DNA from: Serripes groenlandicus
Taxonomy: Eukaryota; Mollusca; Bivalvia; Cardiida; Cardiidae
Length of the DNA stretch: 64,000 nucleotides
Assembly: GCA_031761405.1 (NCBI GenBank)
Contig: JASEVX010000001.1
Coordinates: 116,226,609-116,290,608, forward strand
Direction of reading: 5' to 3'
The notes beneath the pieces are model-generated. The model was given only the letters and a program-made list of their open reading frames with translations. It did no database searches and was not told the origin of the DNA. This document shows, piece after piece, positions 61,197-64,000 of this stretch; the first letter of the stretch is position 1, and the number at the start of each line of letters is the position of its first letter. The translations under genes and the position numbers were made by a program.

Positions 61197-61287
61197 GTAA
61201 GTATACAAAATACATTACATTATGTTCAATTCATCAGAAGACTGTAGATAAGGACGATTAAACTGATCTTTCCAAACAATATCTCTT

Positions 61288-61458
61288 TTAATCCTCTTCC
61301 TTTTGCCTCATACAGGTGCATTTTGATGCCTCTGTAGCAGATGACATTGTTTTCAACTCTATTTAATTATCATACTAACATTGACAAAGATTTTTCATAT
61401 GTTTGCCGAAATGTTTTCTAATTCTACTGCTGCTGATTTGATGTATGTGAGAAGTTAA
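61288..61458 (+). mobile_element. TTAA-MITE, older subfamily, hairpin deleted
   Basis: TTAATCCTCTTCCTTTTGCC at the left, TGATGCCTCTGTAGCAGATG, then directly ACATTGTTTTCAACTC; right end ATGTATGTGAGAAGTTAA. 92 bases after exon 5. Confidence 0.7.
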
Positions 61459-61464
61459 AAGATT

Positions 61465-61562
61465 TCTCTCAGTCAGACAACTCTTTTGAGTACCCACAAC
61501 ATGAGGAGTCGGATAAGAATTTTAGAAAATGAAATGCACACCATATTAGGAGTTCTGACCTC
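61465..61562 (+). mobile_element. Foldback element F1, one arm plus unique part
   Basis: CAGACAACTCTTTTGAGTAC, CCACAACATGAGGAG, AAGAATTTTAGAAAATGAAA, ATTAGGAGTTCTGACC. Confidence 0.65.
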
Positions 61563-61599
61563 ATCATGATCCTTTTACCTAATGCATTAGATAGAACCT

Positions 61600-61760
61600 T
61601 TTCTTTCCCACATATGACAAATCTGCAGCAGATGACTCATGATGATCTTTATACATCAGAGCAAAAGATTAACCCGTTACCTAATACAGACGCAAAGTGT
61701 CTGTATGTAGGAATAAGTAGCAGAGGACCTTGGAAAAAAATATTGGAGAAATTGCTGTAA
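61600..61760 (-). mobile_element. TTAA-MITE fragments
   Basis: TTTCCCACATATGACAAATC and GCAGCAGATGACTC (left end), then GCGTCTGTATGTAGG-like words near 61690 and ATTGGAGAAATTGCTG at 61742. Scrambled and short. Confidence 0.4.
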
Positions 61761-62562
61761 AAACTACGATTTTCTCACCTTTCCTCACCTTTTCAAGGCC
61801 AACCTCAGATGCTTTGAGATAACCCTTAAAAAATATCATGTCTGTAAACTGTTGAAAGGGTAACATTGAATACACCAAAAATTGTTTAGTAAACATTGAA
61901 TTATTGTTGTGTGCAGAACATGGACTAATTAATTATGCAAATATCACTGCATTTACCTCGTGACTATACATGTATTGTGTTTGTTGCAATGTTGTAACTG
62001 AATATAATATTTTATCTAGCGGTTCCTAAAATTTATATAACGGAATTACAAGTGAACTTGTCATATACATATAACACCAATAAAACCCCCAAAATAAACC
62101 AATGAAGCCAAGATCTGTATGTGATAACAATTTGCATCAAGAACAGGATTGAGCTTATTTTACAGAATGTTGAGAAAGAACATGAGAGAGTAAGAGATTG
62201 TAATGCAAGAGTAAGAGAAAGGTAGCAAAATAATCTGAAATTGGGACGGAACAGTAAGATTTTAACAGTGGACCTGTAGTGATATCCAGTTGTCTGCTTG
62301 ATAGACAACTTGGGAAAATTCAGGGAAATTCAAATGATGATTTGTAACGGGTTGAAAACATTGAGTAATTTCTCCTTATACAACAATGTTTAAAAAACCA
62401 TTGTATTCTCCTCTAATGTTCTTTATCAGCTTCAAGATTAAAGATTACTTTATACCTTTAAATTAAGTTGACTGATGTATAGGTGTCAATTGTCGTCTAC
62501 TAGTTTATATCAGAGATAGATTAAAAGAGTTTTTTAATTCCAGATGCATATGTCAACGTTTC

Positions 62563-62792
62563 TTAACCCTTTCCCTCATACGACAATTCTGCAGCAGACG
62601 ACTTTGAACATATTTTGTCAAAAAGTAGAAAATCTCTATAATTGAATGGATAACCTATGACTAAAAGTGGAAAACATTGTGGCAAAAGGAGAAATTGCAC
62701 GTTTTGTGCAATTTCTTCTTTTGTCACTATGTTTTCAAAAAGCCGTCTGCTGCAGAGGCGTCAGAAAGCGTCTATATGAGGGAAAGGGTTAA
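62563..62792 (-). mobile_element. TTAA-MITE, young subfamily, canonical 230 bp
   Basis: TTAACCCTTTCCCTCATACG to TATATGAGGGAAAGGGTTAA. The right TTAA runs on into CCCTTTCCTGCATG, which resembles another left end that stops at once. It lies 1.4 kb after exon 5, opposite in orientation to 60391-60618. Confidence 0.95.
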
Positions 62793-62934
62793 CCCTTTCC
62801 TGCATGCACATGCATATGGAGCATATAACTTCTGCAAACAAAACAGTTATCAACCCTATAGTTCAGTAGGGATTAACAAGGACTTTCATTTCAGGGGACA
62901 TTAGTTTTAACTGCAAAACTAACTTTGTCTCACT

Positions 62935-63118
62935 CATATAATTTTACAAAAGTCATTCTGACTAGCATCGTCCATCTTTCATGAACGGGCTGAAAGTAGT
63001 CTTCTGTGGAAAGGTAACCAATAACCCGGGAAGAATGTTGTGTGAAAACCCCCACAAGGAAACATGATAAGGTGAACTGGCCGCCATGATTTAAATGAAA
63101 AACGCCATTAAACTAATA
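62935..63118 (+). mobile_element. SINE-A 3' part
   Basis: TTTTACAAAAGTCATTCTGA, CCATCTTTCATGAACGGGCT, GGTGAACTGGCCGCCATGAT, AACGCCATTAAAC. The head is missing. Confidence 0.65.
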
Positions 63119-63462
63119 AATCATAAAATCTTACCTTTAGGCAGTTTTGGTTCTCCTTTTTATCATATAACTGTGTAATCACCAGTCGTGTAGTTAATTA
63201 TTGTTCAGATAGTTCTGTTATGTGTAATCACATGAAGTATACATGGTCAAATGGTTTCTGTAAGTATAGAAGAGTTCAATTATTGTTCAATTCTGCTTAC
63301 TGAATTTAAAATGGCCTTTTGGAATAACTGACTGGAAGAAGAAGTGTAGAGCTAGAATCGAAGTTTCCTATCACTAATAAGGTCACCATGCCATGTCTAT
63401 GATCCAGTGGACTAGATACAGGTCTTTTCCCCCACAATATTTCTCTTATAACTCAGCACAAT

Positions 63463-63530
63463 CCTATGTTGTGGGTACTCAAAAGAATTGTCTCACTGAG
63501 ACGATTCTTTTGAGTATACACAACATAGGG
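63463..63530. mobile_element. Foldback element F1, complete hairpin
   Basis: Left arm CCTATGTTGTGGGTACTC then AAAAGAATTGTCTC, a short turn CTGA, right arm GACGATTCTTTTGAGTATAC then ACAACATAGGG; 29 of 32 positions pair. TTTGGATGTCAAAAGTTA follows, as in the other copies. Confidence 0.85.
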
Positions 63531-63729
63531 TTTGGATGTCAAAAGTTATCATTTAGAGTAGTTTGTACTAAGGTAGAAAATCAGACTAGTTAAATATAAT
63601 GACGTGTCTGCATTATTTAGTATAAAATCAATTTTCATGTCAAGAATTTTTTCACATGACTAAACTCAATGACTCTTTTAAAGATCTGCAAAGGCTTAGA
63701 CAACTAGGGACCTGTGGAAATTATGACAA

Positions 63730-63817
63730 TGTGCAATTTCTTCTTTTGTCACTATGTTTTCAAAAAGCTGTCTGCTGCAGAGGCGTCAGAAAGCGTCTAT
63801 ATGAGGGAAAGGGTTAA
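63730..63817 (-). mobile_element. TTAA-MITE, young subfamily, right half
   Basis: Starts at the hairpin tip (ATGTGCAATTTCTTCTTTTG), then AAGCTGTCTGCTGCAGAGGC to TATATGAGGGAAAGGGTTAA. The left half is absent although the retained half is nearly unchanged. Confidence 0.88.
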
Positions 63818-64000
63818 ATATTACAAAGCTTGCTTATGAGGATAGAAACGTTGTTAATCGAAAGAGATAAGTTATCAATTATTAAAAGAGAAGTTGTCAT
63901 GCTTTATAACATGGAAACTCCCATGGGTCTTTAAATCTGACAAGAGGTTTAAAGCTCGAAACCCTTGAATTTGATGTGCAAGCTCAATAAATTGAATTTA

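Larger units (their letters stand above)
24462..61109 (+). other. SSBP intron 4 (36.6 kb)
   Basis: Donor GTGAGT, acceptor TATTTTCAG. It carries most TTAA-MITEs of the window, three of the four full SINEs, several AGCTCACC elements and a Harbinger remnant. No further SSBP exon was recognised: exon 4 (..AFHDY) joins exon 5 (NPSAPSPLG..) in the family order. Stretches with nothing I can assign: 26.7-27.4, 28.75-29.55, 32.6-33.1, 33.75-34.45, 39.6-40.75, 41.65-42.1, 42.75-44.6 and 60.1-60.35 kb. Confidence 0.85.
61197..64000 (+). other. SSBP intron 5 (start)
   Basis: Begins GTAAGTATAC and runs out of the window. It holds several TTAA-MITEs, two foldback F1 elements and a SINE-A tail. 61.8-62.5 and 63.13-63.42 kb show nothing assignable. 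Confidence 0.85.

Noticed and set aside
58935..59402. 155-codon plus-strand open frame
   Set aside because: Most of it is the MITE at 59082-59313 read through its duplicated hairpin.

Overview
The window is animal genomic DNA, most likely from a bivalve mollusc. It is strongly AT-rich by eye, has spliceosomal introns, and is packed with tRNA-headed SINEs, long AGGTCA-rich repeats and short inverted-repeat elements of kinds I associate with bivalves. The clade is an inference; no search was run. One 200-base assembly gap (N) lies at 6681-6880.

The only gene I can support is on the plus strand: the 5' part of an SSBP/Ssdp gene (sequence-specific single-stranded-DNA-binding protein, the LDB/CLIM partner). 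Five coding exons were found: 4284-4339, 18152-18224, 21525-21586, 24377-24461 and 61110-61196. They join in frame to 121 residues with GT..AG introns. They cover the LisH/LUFS domain and the start of the Pro/Gly/Met-rich tail. The gene continues past base 64000. Intron 4 alone is 36.6 kb. Upstream of the start codon lie a perfect NFI-type palindrome and a CCAAT box.

Almost everything else is repeat. (1) A TTAA-flanked family of MITEs (called TTAA-MITE here) with termini CCCTTTCCCTCATA / TATGAGGGAAAGGG and a canonical length of 230 bp counting both TTAAs. About 50 whole, nested or broken copies lie in both orientations, most of them in intron 4. The ends suggest mobilisation by a piggyBac-type transposase, but no such gene is present. 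(2) Three SINE families (A, B, C) with different tRNA-like heads and one shared 3' tail. Three full copies sit inside TTAA-MITEs and a fourth sits inside a tandem array. (3) A long element family beginning AGCTCACC and ending in a GGGCCATCATGGCCC hairpin plus CTCTTGTT. (4) Smaller foldback families, minisatellites and microsatellites. (5) A decayed PIF/Harbinger transposase on the minus strand at 45.6-46.5 kb.

Layout: 0-4.28 kb upstream DNA; 4.3-18.2 kb intron 1, with a 63-bp minisatellite at the gap, a roughly 150-bp array carrying nuclear-receptor-like sites, and a full AGCTCACC element; 18.2-24.5 kb exons 2-4 with old repeat arrays; 24.5-61.1 kb intron 4, the MITE-dense part; 61.1-64 kb exon 5 and the start of intron 5. 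I see no operon, CRISPR, phage or RNA-gene system. The most interesting material is the TTAA-MITE family, its dense nesting record, and its possible effect on transcripts of this developmental regulator.
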